Shown here piece after piece: positions 24,870 through 33,508 of a DNA stretch of 64,000 bases. Position 1 is the first letter of the stretch, and every line of letters begins with the position of its first letter. This stretch comes from Zafaria ginkgonis (GTDB lineage Bacteria > Actinomycetota > Actinomycetes > Actinomycetales > Micrococcaceae): contig NZ_BAABEO010000017.1 of the NCBI RefSeq assembly GCF_039540195.1, forward strand, positions 164,598 to 228,597, read 5' to 3'. Made by a program: the position numbers and the translations under genes. Below the pieces are notes generated by a model. It worked only from the letters and a program-made list of their open reading frames with translations. It was not told the origin of the DNA and searched no databases.

Positions 24870-26110
24870 CGGAGAGCCTCTATTCAAGGACCGCGCTGTC
24901 CACCGGGGCCGGTGCCGTGCCCGGCCCGGACGAACTGGTGGCCCGGGCCATCGCCCTGCGGCCGCGCCTGCGCGAGCTGCAGGACGAACACGCGGCGCTG
25001 GGCAGCTACAACGCGGAGATCCACCGGGCCTTCACCGAGGCCGGGCTGTACAACATCCTGCGGCCCTCCCGGTACGGGGGGTTCGAGTACGGGCTGGACA
25101 CCTTCTTCCGGGTGGCGGTGGAAATCTCGCGGGGCGATCCCGGGGTGGGCTGGTCCTTCGTCCTCGGCTCCGGCCACACCTACCAGGCCGCCTCCTACTT
25201 TCCGGAGAAGGCCCAGTCGGAGATCTTCAGCGCCGATCCGTTCGTGGCGCCCTCGCGCGCCATCCCACACGGCCAGGCGCAACGGGTCGACGGCGGTTTC
25301 ATCCTCAACGGCACCTGGGACTACAACTCGGGCTGCACCTGGAGCACCCACGCGATGCCCGTGGCCCCGCTCGCCGGCGGGGACGGCAGCCAGCCGGAAT
25401 TGTACATGTTCGTCCTCCCCCGCCCCGACTACTCCATCCTCGGGGATTGGGGCGGGGACCGGACCATCGGTTTGCAGGCCTCCAGCTCGAATTCGATCCG
25501 CGTGGAGAACGCCTTTGTCCCCGAGCACATGGCCGTGGCCTACGACTTCAAGATGCACGACTGGGGCGACACCGGCACCGAGGGCTTCCAGCTGCACGGC
25601 AACCCGCTGTACCTGGGCCGCAGCCTGTTCTTCTTCTACGCCGAACTCATCTCCACCCAGGTCGGCACGGCGTGGGCGGCCCTGGACGAATACCAGGACC
25701 TGCTCAAGCGCGGCACCAGCTTCCCGCCGCGCATGCCGCGCACCGAGTCGCCGGAGTACCAGCGCTGGTACGGCAAGATCATGTCCCTGACCGAGGCCTC
25801 CCAGACCCTGCTCATGGGCGCCGTCCAGCTGTACACCGACCTCAACCGCCAATGGGCCGAGGGCGGGAAGGAATTCACCCCGCAGGACGACGCCAGGCTG
25901 CGCGGCATCGTCCAGCAGGCCGCGCAGCTGGCCACCAAGGCCGTGGACCTGGCCTTCACCACCGCCGGCTCCAGCGCCGCCAGGAACGGTTCGCGGATGC
26001 AGAAGTACCACCGCGACGCCTCCATGTACCGCACCCACATCGCGGCGCAGTTCGACGCCGTCTACGCCGCCACCGCGCGCTTCGTGCTGGGCGGACCACT
26101 GACCACCTAG
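24866..26110 (+). CDS. Flavin-dependent oxygenase, acyl-CoA-dehydrogenase fold (group D), copy B
   Basis: 414 residues; ATG 24866 overlaps the GntR stop. Same family as 42366 (for instance GVGWSFVLGSGHTY here and GVGWSFVLGAGHTY there) and more remotely 18118. Flavin-loop ASSSNSIRVENAFVPEH near 210, C-terminal GSSAARNGSRMQKYHRD near 375. Related enzymes (HsaA, HpaH/C2, DszC) hydroxylate aromatics with reduced flavin supplied by a partner; no reductase is adjacent, so the protein at 47067 is the likely supplier. Substrate is probably a phenolic of the pathway. Confidence 0.87.
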   Translation: MTESLYSRTALSTGAGAVPGPDELVARAIALRPRLRELQDEHAALGSYNAEIHRAFTEAGLYNILRPSRYGGFEYGLDTFFRVAVEISRGDPGVGWSFVLGSGHTYQAASYFPEKAQSEIFSADPFVAPSRAIPHGQAQRVDGGFILNGTWDYNSGCTWSTHAMPVAPLAGGDGSQPELYMFVLPRPDYSILGDWGGDRTIGLQASSSNSIRVENAFVPEHMAVAYDFKMHDWGDTGTEGFQLHGNPLYLGRSLFFFYAELISTQVGTAWAALDEYQDLLKRGTSFPPRMPRTESPEYQRWYGKIMSLTEASQTLLMGAVQLYTDLNRQWAEGGKEFTPQDDARLRGIVQQAAQLATKAVDLAFTTAGSSAARNGSRMQKYHRDASMYRTHIAAQFDAVYAATARFVLGGPLTT

Positions 26111-26193
26111 GCGACTTACAAGCCAGGTCACTCACCATCTCGGCGGCGGCACCACCGCCACCGCCGCGGCACACCCAAGGAAAGGCAAACCCC

Positions 26194-27033
26194 ATGGCAC
26201 ATGCAGGACTCAGGGACAAGGTCGCCATCGTCACCGGCGCCGCCGGCGGCCTCGGCCGGGCCACCGCGCAGCGGCTGGCCGAGGAAGGCGTGAAGGTGGT
26301 CGCCGTCGACCTGGACACCGAGGCGGCGGAAAAGACAGCGGCGGAACTGCCCGCCGAAGCCATCGGCGTCGGGGCCGACGTGGCCACCGAGGCCGGCGTC
26401 GAGCACTACATGGAGGAGGCGCTGGAGGCCTTCGGGCAGGTGGACTTCCACCACCTGAACGCCGGGATCGCCGGCTCCCTGGCCGATCTCGTCGACGTTC
26501 CGGTCGAGGAATGGGACCGGGTCATGGCGGTGAACCTGCGCGGGCCGTTCCTCGGCGTCCGGGCCGCCTTCCGGCAGTACCTCAAGACCGGCACCACCGG
26601 CTCGATCGTGGTCACCGCCTCCATCGCGGGGCTGCGCGGCAGCAACGACCTGCTGGCCTACACGACCTCGAAGCACGGGGTGATCGGGCTGGTCCACGGC
26701 GCGGCGGTCTACGGCGGCCCGATCGGGGTCCGGGTCAACGGGATCGCCCCGGGCATCGTGCCCACCAGCATTTTCGGCGAGGCCGGGCAGGCGGACATGA
26801 TCCGCCGCGCCGGCACCTCGCCGCTGCGCCGGGCCGGGAAGCCGGAGGAGATCGCCGGTTCCGTGGCCTTCCTGTTCAGCGACGACGCCAGCTACATCAC
26901 CGGCGAAATCCTCTCCATCGACGGCGGGGCCAACATCCAGAACACCAACCGCAACGCCGGCGGGGCCGGCCTGTGGGACGTGAACGTCGCGGACGAGAAG
27001 ATCCTGAAGCTGCACGGCGCGGCGTCCCGCTAG
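26194..27033 (+). CDS. Short-chain dehydrogenase/reductase (SDR)
   Basis: 279 residues from ATG 26194 (AAGGAAAGG before it). Classical SDR: TGAAGGLG at ~15-22, NAGIAGS near 90, TASIAGL catalytic Ser near 144, YTTSK near 157. It has a ~25-residue C-terminal extension after the usual IDGGANI end (residues ~253-279), rich in Asn and Gly. Lies between oxygenase B and the VAO-type flavoprotein; a natural role is oxidation of the benzylic or side-chain alcohol formed by one of them. Inference only. Confidence 0.9.
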   Translation: MAHAGLRDKVAIVTGAAGGLGRATAQRLAEEGVKVVAVDLDTEAAEKTAAELPAEAIGVGADVATEAGVEHYMEEALEAFGQVDFHHLNAGIAGSLADLVDVPVEEWDRVMAVNLRGPFLGVRAAFRQYLKTGTTGSIVVTASIAGLRGSNDLLAYTTSKHGVIGLVHGAAVYGGPIGVRVNGIAPGIVPTSIFGEAGQADMIRRAGTSPLRRAGKPEEIAGSVAFLFSDDASYITGEILSIDGGANIQNTNRNAGGAGLWDVNVADEKILKLHGAASR

Positions 27034-27095
27034 CCCGCCGCCGGCCTCGCGGCCGCCATGACGGCCGTGTATTCCACCCGATCAAAGGAGATGTG

Positions 27096-28709
27096 ATGAC
27101 CCACCCCATCGACGTGCCCGCTGAGGCGATCGACCGGCTCCGCGCCGTCGTCGGTCCCGACAACATCCTGGTCTCCGACGACGAGCGGGACCGGTACCGC
27201 GACCCGTACTGGTACCAGCAGGACCGCACCTACGACTCCAGCGCCGTGGTGTTTCCCACCGGCACCGAGCAGGTCCAGGAGATCGTGCGCATCGCGGACG
27301 AATTCGGCTTTCCCGTCTGGACGTCCTCGCAGGGACGCAACAACGGGTACGGCGGCCCCTCGCCGCGGGTCCGCGGCAGCGTCCTGATCAGTTTCCGGAA
27401 GATGAACCGCGTCCTGGAGATCAACCGCGAACTGGCCTACGCCGTCGTTGAGCCCGGCGTCCGCTGGCTGGACCTCTACGCGGCGCTGCAGGAATCCGGC
27501 AACGGAGACCTCCTGCTGTCCGTTCCCGACATCGGGTGGGGCAGCGTCATCGGCAATTCGCTGGACAACGGCATGACCTACCTCCCCTACGGCTCCGACT
27601 ACTCGGCGCAGTGCGGGCTGGAGGTGGTCCTCGCGGACGGTTCGCTGATGCGCACCGGGATGGGCGCCATCCCGGACAACAAGTCCTGGCACCTCTACAA
27701 GCGCGGCCTCGGCCCCGTCCTGGACCCGCTGTTCATGCAGTCCAACTACGGCGTGGTCACCCGCATGGGAGTCTGGCTGATGCGCCGCCCCGAGGCCTAC
27801 GCGCCGGTCTACCTGACCGTTCCCCGGGACGACCAGCTCGAGCAGGCCGTCGACATCCTGCGCGAGCTGCGCCTCGACGGTGTCATCCGGGGCGTGCCGA
27901 ACCTCCAGAACACGATCACCATGGCGGCGCAGTTCCCCGAACTGCTGGGCACCTTCGTGGGGGCGGAAGGCCCCCTGACGGAGGAGCAACTCGACGAGCT
28001 GGCCGGCCGGACCGGCATCGGCCGCTGGGGGGTGCGGACGGCCCTGTGGGGCGACAAGCCGGTGGTCGAGCACCATCTCGAGCGCATCCGCGAGGCCTGG
28101 GGTGCCATCGAGGGCTCCCGGGTGGACCATGAGAGGACCTTCACCAAGGACAACTGGCACGAGATCTCCACCTTCATGGAAAAGATCCAGGCCGGCGTCC
28201 CCAGCCTGGACATGCTGGAGGTCATTCCCGAGAACATGGGCCACGTGGGGTTCTCACCGGTGGTTCCGCTCGTCGGACGGGAGGTGCGCAAGGTCGTGGA
28301 CCTCATCCAGGGCCTCGTGACCACCCAGGCAGGCACGAACTTCGTCTGCGCCATCTTCCCGACGAACGACCGCAGTTGCTTCATCGTGTCCAGCCTGAGC
28401 TTCGATACGACGAACGAAGCTCAGACCCGCGCCGCCTTCGACACCGCCAAGATGCTGGTGGCCGAGGCGGGCAAGCTGGGCTACGGCGAATACCGGGCGC
28501 ACCTGGACTTCATGGACCTGGCCGCCGACCAGTACTCCTTCAACGACCACGCCTACCGCCGCTTCGTCCAGGGCATCAAGGACGCCGTGGACCCCAAGGG
28601 CATCCTCTCCCCCGGCCGCCACGGAATCTGGCCCCGGCGCTTCCGCGCGGCGGAAGGCGCACCGCAGCAGGACGCGGCGGGAGATGAATCCTACGCCGGC
28701 ACTCCCTGA
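27096..28709 (+). CDS. FAD-linked oxidase/dehydrogenase of the vanillyl-alcohol oxidase / 4-cresol dehydrogenase family, copy 1
   Basis: 537 residues from ATG 27096 (AAAGGAG 5 bases before). N-terminal PP-loop FAD domain with SSQGRNNGYGGPSPRV (~81-96), the family's signature, then GWGSVIGNSLDNG; C-terminal substrate domain with GYGEYRAHLDFMD near 465, matching the Tyr-Arg that binds the phenolate in vanillyl-alcohol oxidase. The family oxidises para-alkyl phenols at the benzylic carbon through a quinone methide. The residue where VAO carries the His-linked flavin appears to be Phe (RSCFIVSSL), so FAD may be non-covalent. Paralogue at 29793. Last gene of the operon, followed by two hairpins. 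Confidence 0.9.
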   Translation: MTHPIDVPAEAIDRLRAVVGPDNILVSDDERDRYRDPYWYQQDRTYDSSAVVFPTGTEQVQEIVRIADEFGFPVWTSSQGRNNGYGGPSPRVRGSVLISFRKMNRVLEINRELAYAVVEPGVRWLDLYAALQESGNGDLLLSVPDIGWGSVIGNSLDNGMTYLPYGSDYSAQCGLEVVLADGSLMRTGMGAIPDNKSWHLYKRGLGPVLDPLFMQSNYGVVTRMGVWLMRRPEAYAPVYLTVPRDDQLEQAVDILRELRLDGVIRGVPNLQNTITMAAQFPELLGTFVGAEGPLTEEQLDELAGRTGIGRWGVRTALWGDKPVVEHHLERIREAWGAIEGSRVDHERTFTKDNWHEISTFMEKIQAGVPSLDMLEVIPENMGHVGFSPVVPLVGREVRKVVDLIQGLVTTQAGTNFVCAIFPTNDRSCFIVSSLSFDTTNEAQTRAAFDTAKMLVAEAGKLGYGEYRAHLDFMDLAADQYSFNDHAYRRFVQGIKDAVDPKGILSPGRHGIWPRRFRAAEGAPQQDAAGDESYAGTP

Positions 28710-28743
28710 GGCCACGCGCGCACTTTGGGGCGCCTGGTTGAAG

Positions 28744-28787
28744 CCCGGTTCCGGGTCCGGTACGCACCGGATCCGGAACCGGGTTTT
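28744..28787 (+). terminator. Rho-independent terminator of the 19659-28709 operon
   Basis: An 18-bp stem (28744-28761 with 28766-28783, one G-T wobble) around an ACGC loop, followed by TTTT. It begins 35 bp after the stop of the VAO-type gene. Confidence 0.88.
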
Positions 28788-28815
28788 CGCTGTTGTCCAC
28801 GCTGCTTGTCCCCAC

Positions 28816-28860
28816 GGCACCGCAGCCCCGACCGAATCCATCGGTCGGGGCTGCGGTGCC
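28816..28860. terminator. Perfect 20-bp hairpin, bidirectional terminator
   Basis: GGCACCGCAGCCCCGACCGA (28816-28835) pairs without mismatch with 28841-28860 around the loop ATCCA. Located 20 bp beyond the stop of the convergent SDR (28881, minus), which it probably terminates. Confidence 0.85.
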
Positions 28861-28880
28861 GCTGCGGTTGGGGTGGAGCG

Positions 28881-29684
28881 CTACCCCACCCGGTGGAAGG
28901 CCTGGCGGATCGCCGCCTGCCGCTCGTCCACCATGTGCCACCACTCGGGGTGGGTGATGGCGTACAGGTCGTTCCCCAGGATCGCGTCGCACAGGATCCG
29001 CCCGGCTTCGCGGGGCGTGATCCACCGGACGTCCCCGGCCAGGCCCTTGGAGATGTCGACGTCGCGCAGCCCCGTCTCCCCGTCCCCGGCGGGACGGTGA
29101 CGCAGGCTTTCCTTGATGTTGGTGGTGACGGTTCCCGGAGCCAGCAGGGTCACCCGCACGTCGCTGTTGGCCTGCCTCAGTTCCAGGTCGAGCACCTCGG
29201 TGAGGGCGGCCACTCCGTACTTGGAGACCGCGTAGGCACCCAGCCCGGGCGCGGGAGAAAAGGCCGCCATGGACGCGGTGTTCACCAGGTGTCCGCCGTG
29301 GGAGTTGGCCTTGAGCCGGGGCAGGAATTCGTGCACCCCGTGGATGACGCCGTAGAGGTTCACGTCCAGGATCCACCGCCAGTCGGCGAGCGTCAGGTCC
29401 TCGAGCGGGGCCAGCGGCCCCACCCCGGCGTTGTTGACGACGATGTCGACGCCTCCCAGCACCGCCTCGGCCTGCTCCGCGAGGGCGTGGACGCTGTGCG
29501 GGTCGGCGACGTCGACGGCAATGGCGTGGGCGCCGATTTCGCGGGCCGTGGCCGCCAACGCGGCCTCGTCGATGTCGGCGATCACCACCTCCGCGCCGTC
29601 CCCAATCAGTTCCTCCGCGATCCCGCGGCCGATGCCCGATGCGCCGCCGGTAACGACCGCGCGGCGCCCGTTGATCGTGGTCAT
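28881..29684 (-). CDS. Short-chain dehydrogenase/reductase (SDR)
   Basis: 267 residues. TGGASGIG at ~12-19, NNAGVGPL near 88, catalytic TASMA Ser near 138, YAVSK near 152. The C-terminal part (VDISKGLAGDVRWITPREAG, ITHPEWWHMVDER) resembles SDRs with a longer substrate loop. Start ATG 29684 has GGAGGAAAACC before it. Same strand as and 108 bp downstream of the second VAO-type gene, so the two may act in sequence on a benzylic alcohol and its ketone. Confidence 0.9.
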   Translation of the reverse strand: MTTINGRRAVVTGGASGIGRGIAEELIGDGAEVVIADIDEAALAATAREIGAHAIAVDVADPHSVHALAEQAEAVLGGVDIVVNNAGVGPLAPLEDLTLADWRWILDVNLYGVIHGVHEFLPRLKANSHGGHLVNTASMAAFSPAPGLGAYAVSKYGVAALTEVLDLELRQANSDVRVTLLAPGTVTTNIKESLRHRPAGDGETGLRDVDISKGLAGDVRWITPREAGRILCDAILGNDLYAITHPEWWHMVDERQAAIRQAFHRVG

Positions 29685-29792
29685 GGTTTTCCTCCACTCA
29701 GGGTTGCGGCCCGCGGGCCGGCAGTTGGTACAAGGTCCCGGACCGGCGCAGGGCCGGATCCGTTAGGGGTTTCCGTCGGGGACGCCACGGCC

Positions 29793-31367
29793 CTACTCGG
29801 CCGGGCGCATCGAGGAGGGCCAGATTCCGTGGCGCCCGGGGGAAAGGATGCCCTTGGGATCCACCGCGTCCTTGATGCCCTGGACGAAGCGGCGGTAGGC
29901 GTGGCCGTTGAACGAGTACTGCTCGGCGGCCAGGTCCATGAAATCGATGTGGGCCCGGTATTCGCCATACCCGCGCTTCCCCGCCTCGAGCACCATTTCC
30001 TTGGCGATCTGGTACGCGCGCTGGACCTCTTCCTCATCGGTGACGTCGAAGTTGACGCCGCTGACGATCACGCAGGCCCGTTCGTTGATCGGGATGATGC
30101 CGGCCGCGAAGTTCGTGCCGGAACGCGTGGTGACGATCTCCTCCAGCAGGTCGACCACTTCCCTCACGTCGTTCCCGACCAGGGGAACCACCGGGGAGAA
30201 GCCGATGTGTCCCATGTTCTCCGGAATGGCCTCCAGCATGTCCAGGCTGGGGATGCCGGCCTGGACCTTCTCCACGAATTCGGTGATCTCCCCCCATTCG
30301 TCCCGAGCGTAGATGCGCTCCGAACGGACCTCCCCGCCCGTGACCGCTGCCCAGGCCTCCCGGATGCGGCGAAGCTGATGTTCGACCACCGGCCGGTCGC
30401 CCCACAGCGCGGTCCGCATGCCCCAGCGGCCCACTCCGGTCTCGTCCGCGAGCTTCTGGATGTCGCCATCGGGCATGGTGCCGGCCGCCCCCTGGAACTT
30501 CCCCAGGATCTCGGGGAAGTGGGAGGCCAGCGTGAGGGTGTTCTGGATTACCGGCAGCCCGCGGATGACCCCGTCCATCCGCAGGTCCCGCAGGGTGTCG
30601 ATGGCCGTTTCGAGCTGCTCGTCGCGCGGGACGGTGAGGAACAGCGGCGCATAGGCCTCGGGGCGGCGCATCAGCCACACGCCCATCCGGGTGACCACGC
30701 CGAAGTTGGACTGCATGAACAGCGGGTCCAGGACGGGACCCAGGCCCCGCTTGTAGAGGTGCCAGGACTTGTTGTCCGGGATGGCGCCCATCCCGGTGCG
30801 CAGCAGTTCTCCATCGGCAAGGACCACTTCCATGCCGCAGGGAGCGCCGAAGTCCGCGGCCTGCGGCAGGTAGGTAAAACCGTTGTCCAGGGAATTGCCG
30901 ATGACGCTGCCCCACCCCAGGTCCGGAACCGAGACCATGAGGTCCCCGTTCCCGGACTCCTCCAGCGCCTGGTGCAGGTCCAGCCAGCGGACCCCGGGCT
31001 CGACGACCGCGTAGGCCAGTTCCCGGTTGATTTCCAGCACCCGGCTCATGCGGCGCAGGTTCAGCAGAATGCTGCCCTTGACCCGCGGCGAGGGCCCGCC
31101 GTATCCGTTGTTGCGGCCCTGGGAGGACGTCCAGATCGGCACGCCGTACGTGTTGGCCAGGGCCACGATCCGCTGGACCTCTTCGGTTGTCCGCGGCTGC
31201 ACCACGGCTTGGGAATCGTACCGGCGGTCATTGTGGTGCCAGTAGGGGTCGCGGAACTGGTCCCGCTCGTTCTCCTCAACGAAGACCCACTCCTCACCGA
31301 CCGCCTCCCGCAGTTCGGCCAGCATGATCTCGGGAAGTTCGGCGGCCTCGACCGTACGTTGTTGCAT
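29793..31367 (-). CDS. VAO / 4-cresol dehydrogenase-family flavoprotein, copy 2
   Basis: 524 residues from ATG 31367 (AAAGGACGCAG before it). Strong paralogue of 27096: the same SSQGRNNGYGGPSPRV FAD motif, GWGSVIGNSLDNG, MQSNFGVVTRMGVWLMRRPE and GYGEYRAHIDFMDLAAEQYS. As in copy 1, the position of VAO's flavin-linking His looks hydrophobic (RACVIVSGV). Differences cluster in the cap domain (e.g. YLPQAADFGAPCG here, YLPYGSDYSAQCG in copy 1), suggesting different para-substituents. Function: benzylic oxidation or hydroxylation of a 4-alkylphenol; oxidase versus dehydrogenase cannot be decided from sequence. Confidence 0.9.
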   Translation of the reverse strand: MQQRTVEAAELPEIMLAELREAVGEEWVFVEENERDQFRDPYWHHNDRRYDSQAVVQPRTTEEVQRIVALANTYGVPIWTSSQGRNNGYGGPSPRVKGSILLNLRRMSRVLEINRELAYAVVEPGVRWLDLHQALEESGNGDLMVSVPDLGWGSVIGNSLDNGFTYLPQAADFGAPCGMEVVLADGELLRTGMGAIPDNKSWHLYKRGLGPVLDPLFMQSNFGVVTRMGVWLMRRPEAYAPLFLTVPRDEQLETAIDTLRDLRMDGVIRGLPVIQNTLTLASHFPEILGKFQGAAGTMPDGDIQKLADETGVGRWGMRTALWGDRPVVEHQLRRIREAWAAVTGGEVRSERIYARDEWGEITEFVEKVQAGIPSLDMLEAIPENMGHIGFSPVVPLVGNDVREVVDLLEEIVTTRSGTNFAAGIIPINERACVIVSGVNFDVTDEEEVQRAYQIAKEMVLEAGKRGYGEYRAHIDFMDLAAEQYSFNGHAYRRFVQGIKDAVDPKGILSPGRHGIWPSSMRPAE

Positions 31368-31494
31368 CTGCGTCCTTTCGCGTTGTTCGTGGTGAGTGCG
31401 CCCGGGTCCCTCATGGAGGGCCGGCGCCTCAAGGTGGCGGCTTTCGCCGCGTTGTCCTGCTCCTGCTGCGGGGCCTTGCTGCCGCCGCGCTCTC

Positions 31495-32421
31495 CTACTG
31501 CTGTTCAGCGGGTGCCGTCCAGTTGGGTGCCGCCCGCTGCATAAGCTCGCGCAGGGTGATGCCCGGCCGGCCCGTGAGGTCGGTGAGGTTGGTGGTGTGG
31601 GCGGCCATGGCGCCCTCCCGGATCGCCCTGCCGAAAGACACCATGTCGTCGCTGCACCACGGAACCGGGGACTTGGAGAAGTCCCCGGTCGATTCCCGGG
31701 GCACGCCGAGGGCGTCCCACATGGCATACATCTGTTCGTCGGTGAGGTCGATGATCTCGATGTCCCTGCCGCTGACTTCCTGGATCAGCGCCCCGACCTG
31801 CGCATAGGTCAGCAGTTCCGGACCGGTGATGTCGTAGGCCGTGTTCGGGGTGCCGCCTCCGAGCAGCAGTTCCACCCCAACGGCTGCCACGTCGTCGCGT
31901 GCGACGAAGGCGACCTTCCCGTCGGCCGTGTTTCCGATGCTCTTCCCGCTGCCCACAGCCATCGCTGCCTGCTCTTCGGCCATGGCGTCGGCGTATTGGC
32001 TGTTGCGCATAAAGTTCCAGCCCATGCCGGACTCCATGATGGCCTCTTCGGTGAACCGGTGGTCGAGGGTGACCAAAGCATCGTTTTCGGGGTCTCCTGC
32101 GCCCAGGTACGAGGTGTAGACGACATGCTCGATGCCGGCCCGCTTGGCGGCCTCCACGACGTTCCGGTGCTGGCGGCGACGGTGCGGCCCCACGAGCATG
32201 CCGGAGATCATGAGGAGGCGCTTGCTTCCGGCGAAAGCCTCCACGAGGCTTTCGGGGTTGTCGTAGTCGGCTTCCACGGTCCTGGCGCCCCGTTCGGCGA
32301 ACTTCCGCAGGGCCGCGGTGTTGCGGCTGGTGAATACGAGCTCGGCCGGCTTCACCCGTCCCAGCAACTCCTCCGCCATCGCGGATCCCAAATAGCCACT
32401 GACGCCTGTGAGTACGTACAT
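31495..32421 (-). CDS. NmrA-like NAD(P)-binding protein (atypical SDR, quinone/azo reductase-like)
   Basis: 308 residues from ATG 32421; GGAG lies 11 bases before it. Atypical SDR: N-terminal VLTGVSGYLGSAMAEELL (~3-20) is the extended glycine-rich motif; VFTSRN after the second strand indicates NADP(H) preference; no YxxxK. Relatives include NmrA sensors, QorB-type quinone reductases and azoreductases. In a phenol-catabolic setting reduction of a quinone by-product is plausible. Two operator-like sites lie 100-170 bp upstream. Confidence 0.83.
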   Translation of the reverse strand: MYVLTGVSGYLGSAMAEELLGRVKPAELVFTSRNTAALRKFAERGARTVEADYDNPESLVEAFAGSKRLLMISGMLVGPHRRRQHRNVVEAAKRAGIEHVVYTSYLGAGDPENDALVTLDHRFTEEAIMESGMGWNFMRNSQYADAMAEEQAAMAVGSGKSIGNTADGKVAFVARDDVAAVGVELLLGGGTPNTAYDITGPELLTYAQVGALIQEVSGRDIEIIDLTDEQMYAMWDALGVPRESTGDFSKSPVPWCSDDMVSFGRAIREGAMAAHTTNLTDLTGRPGITLRELMQRAAPNWTAPAEQQ

Positions 32422-32522
32422 TCGAAAGCTCTCCATTGAGTAGTCGGATTTGATATGGGTGGACGCATCGGATGCGGGATGTCGAAGCGGATGCGGGTGG
32501 CTGAACAGCCGTCCGAAAGTTT

Positions 32523-32542
32523 CAGTATGCCTGTCCGACAAT
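32523..32542. promoter_or_regulatory. ATTGTATGAC-type operator, distal site before the NmrA-like gene
   Basis: Reads ATTGTCGGACAGGCATACTG on the minus strand: both arms of the regulon site are recognisable with an altered centre. Located 102 bp upstream of ATG 32421. Confidence 0.45.
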
Positions 32543-32572
32543 CTTTCATACTGTTGTCCGGATGACAAGATC

Positions 32573-32589
32573 TTGTATGACCGACATAC
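32573..32589. promoter_or_regulatory. ATTGTATGAC-type operator between NmrA-like gene and degenerate SDR
   Basis: TTGTATGACCGACATAC: the arms GTATG and CATAC form an inverted repeat. It falls in the 229-bp space between the stop of the SDR at 32651 and the NmrA-like start, forming a pair with the site 30 bp to its left. Confidence 0.55.
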
Positions 32590-32650
32590 GGAATTGGTGG
32601 TCCTTGAGGACCATCCGGAGCACGGACCAGCCCGCACCGGCAGGAGCGCG

Positions 32651-33508
32651 CTAGTGGCGGGGAGCACGGACCGGGGCCGCGTTCACATCCATTCGCCGCC
32701 GCAGGTGGATATCCAAGAGCTGGGCGAACTTTTGCTGGTGCGGCAGCACGTAAAAACGCCGCTTCCGCACCGCATCGCACACCAGGCCTGCCATCGCCAG
32801 CGGATCGCGCCCTACCGCCGCCCGCGGCAGCGGGGTCCGGCCAGGGGCCTTCGCCATCAACCCGGCCTGCGCGATCAACCCGGCCTGCGTGGGATCCCCG
32901 GCCATGGCGCGGGCAAAATGGGCAGCATCGGTGCGGGTGAACTCGGGAACCAGGAGGGAAACCCCGATGTTCGGGTGCCCCCGACCCAGTTCATCGCTCA
33001 GGTTTTGGCTCATCCCCCACACGCCGGAGCGCATCGCGGCGTGGACGTCCCGCAGCGACGGCGACGCCGCCGGCAAGCCCGTCAGCCCTGGTGCGGCGCA
33101 GGTGTTGACTATGTGCGCCTCCTCTTGGGCGGCAAGCAGGGGCAGGAAGGCCCGGCAGATTGCGATGGTGGTGCCTAGATCCACGTCTGCTATCCAATGC
33201 CACATGTCCATTTGGAGGGAGCCGGTGAGGACCGAGGCGTTATTGCACAGGACATGCGCGGCTCCATACGCGGACACCGTGGCCTCCAGCAGCCGCTGGG
33301 CTTCCCCCGGCTTGGTCAAATTCGCCGGCACGCCGATTGCCTCGGCCCCTTGGGCCCGCAGCTCCGCCACCAGGGCGTCCACCCTCGGCTTGTCCGCGTC
33401 GGCAAGGACGATCTTCATTCCCTCATCGGCGAACCGCCGCGCAAGTGCCGCCCCGGATCGGGATGAACCGCCGGCAATGACTGCCACTCTGCCTTGAAGG
33501 AACCGCAT
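32651..33508 (-). CDS. SDR-fold protein with degenerate catalytic residues
   Basis: 285 residues from ATG 33508. The Rossmann start is GGSSRSGAALARRF instead of TGxxxGIG, although the first strand and ADADKPRV are kept; NNAS near 90 is present. The catalytic YxxxK position reads HAAMR (within RDVHAAMRSGVWGMS), so both Tyr and Lys are gone. C-terminal half is Arg-rich and diverged. The frame is intact, so it may be a non-catalytic, NAD-binding or regulatory SDR, or an enzyme in early decay. An operator-like site lies 155 bp upstream. Confidence 0.75.
   Translation of the reverse strand: MRFLQGRVAVIAGGSSRSGAALARRFADEGMKIVLADADKPRVDALVAELRAQGAEAIGVPANLTKPGEAQRLLEATVSAYGAAHVLCNNASVLTGSLQMDMWHWIADVDLGTTIAICRAFLPLLAAQEEAHIVNTCAAPGLTGLPAASPSLRDVHAAMRSGVWGMSQNLSDELGRGHPNIGVSLLVPEFTRTDAAHFARAMAGDPTQAGLIAQAGLMAKAPGRTPLPRAAVGRDPLAMAGLVCDAVRKRRFYVLPHQQKFAQLLDIHLRRRMDVNAAPVRAPRH

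Noticed and set aside
28744..28860. Two neighbouring long hairpins as a possible repeat or small RNA locus
   Set aside because: Each sits just after the end of one of two convergent genes, one with a T-run; ordinary terminators explain them.
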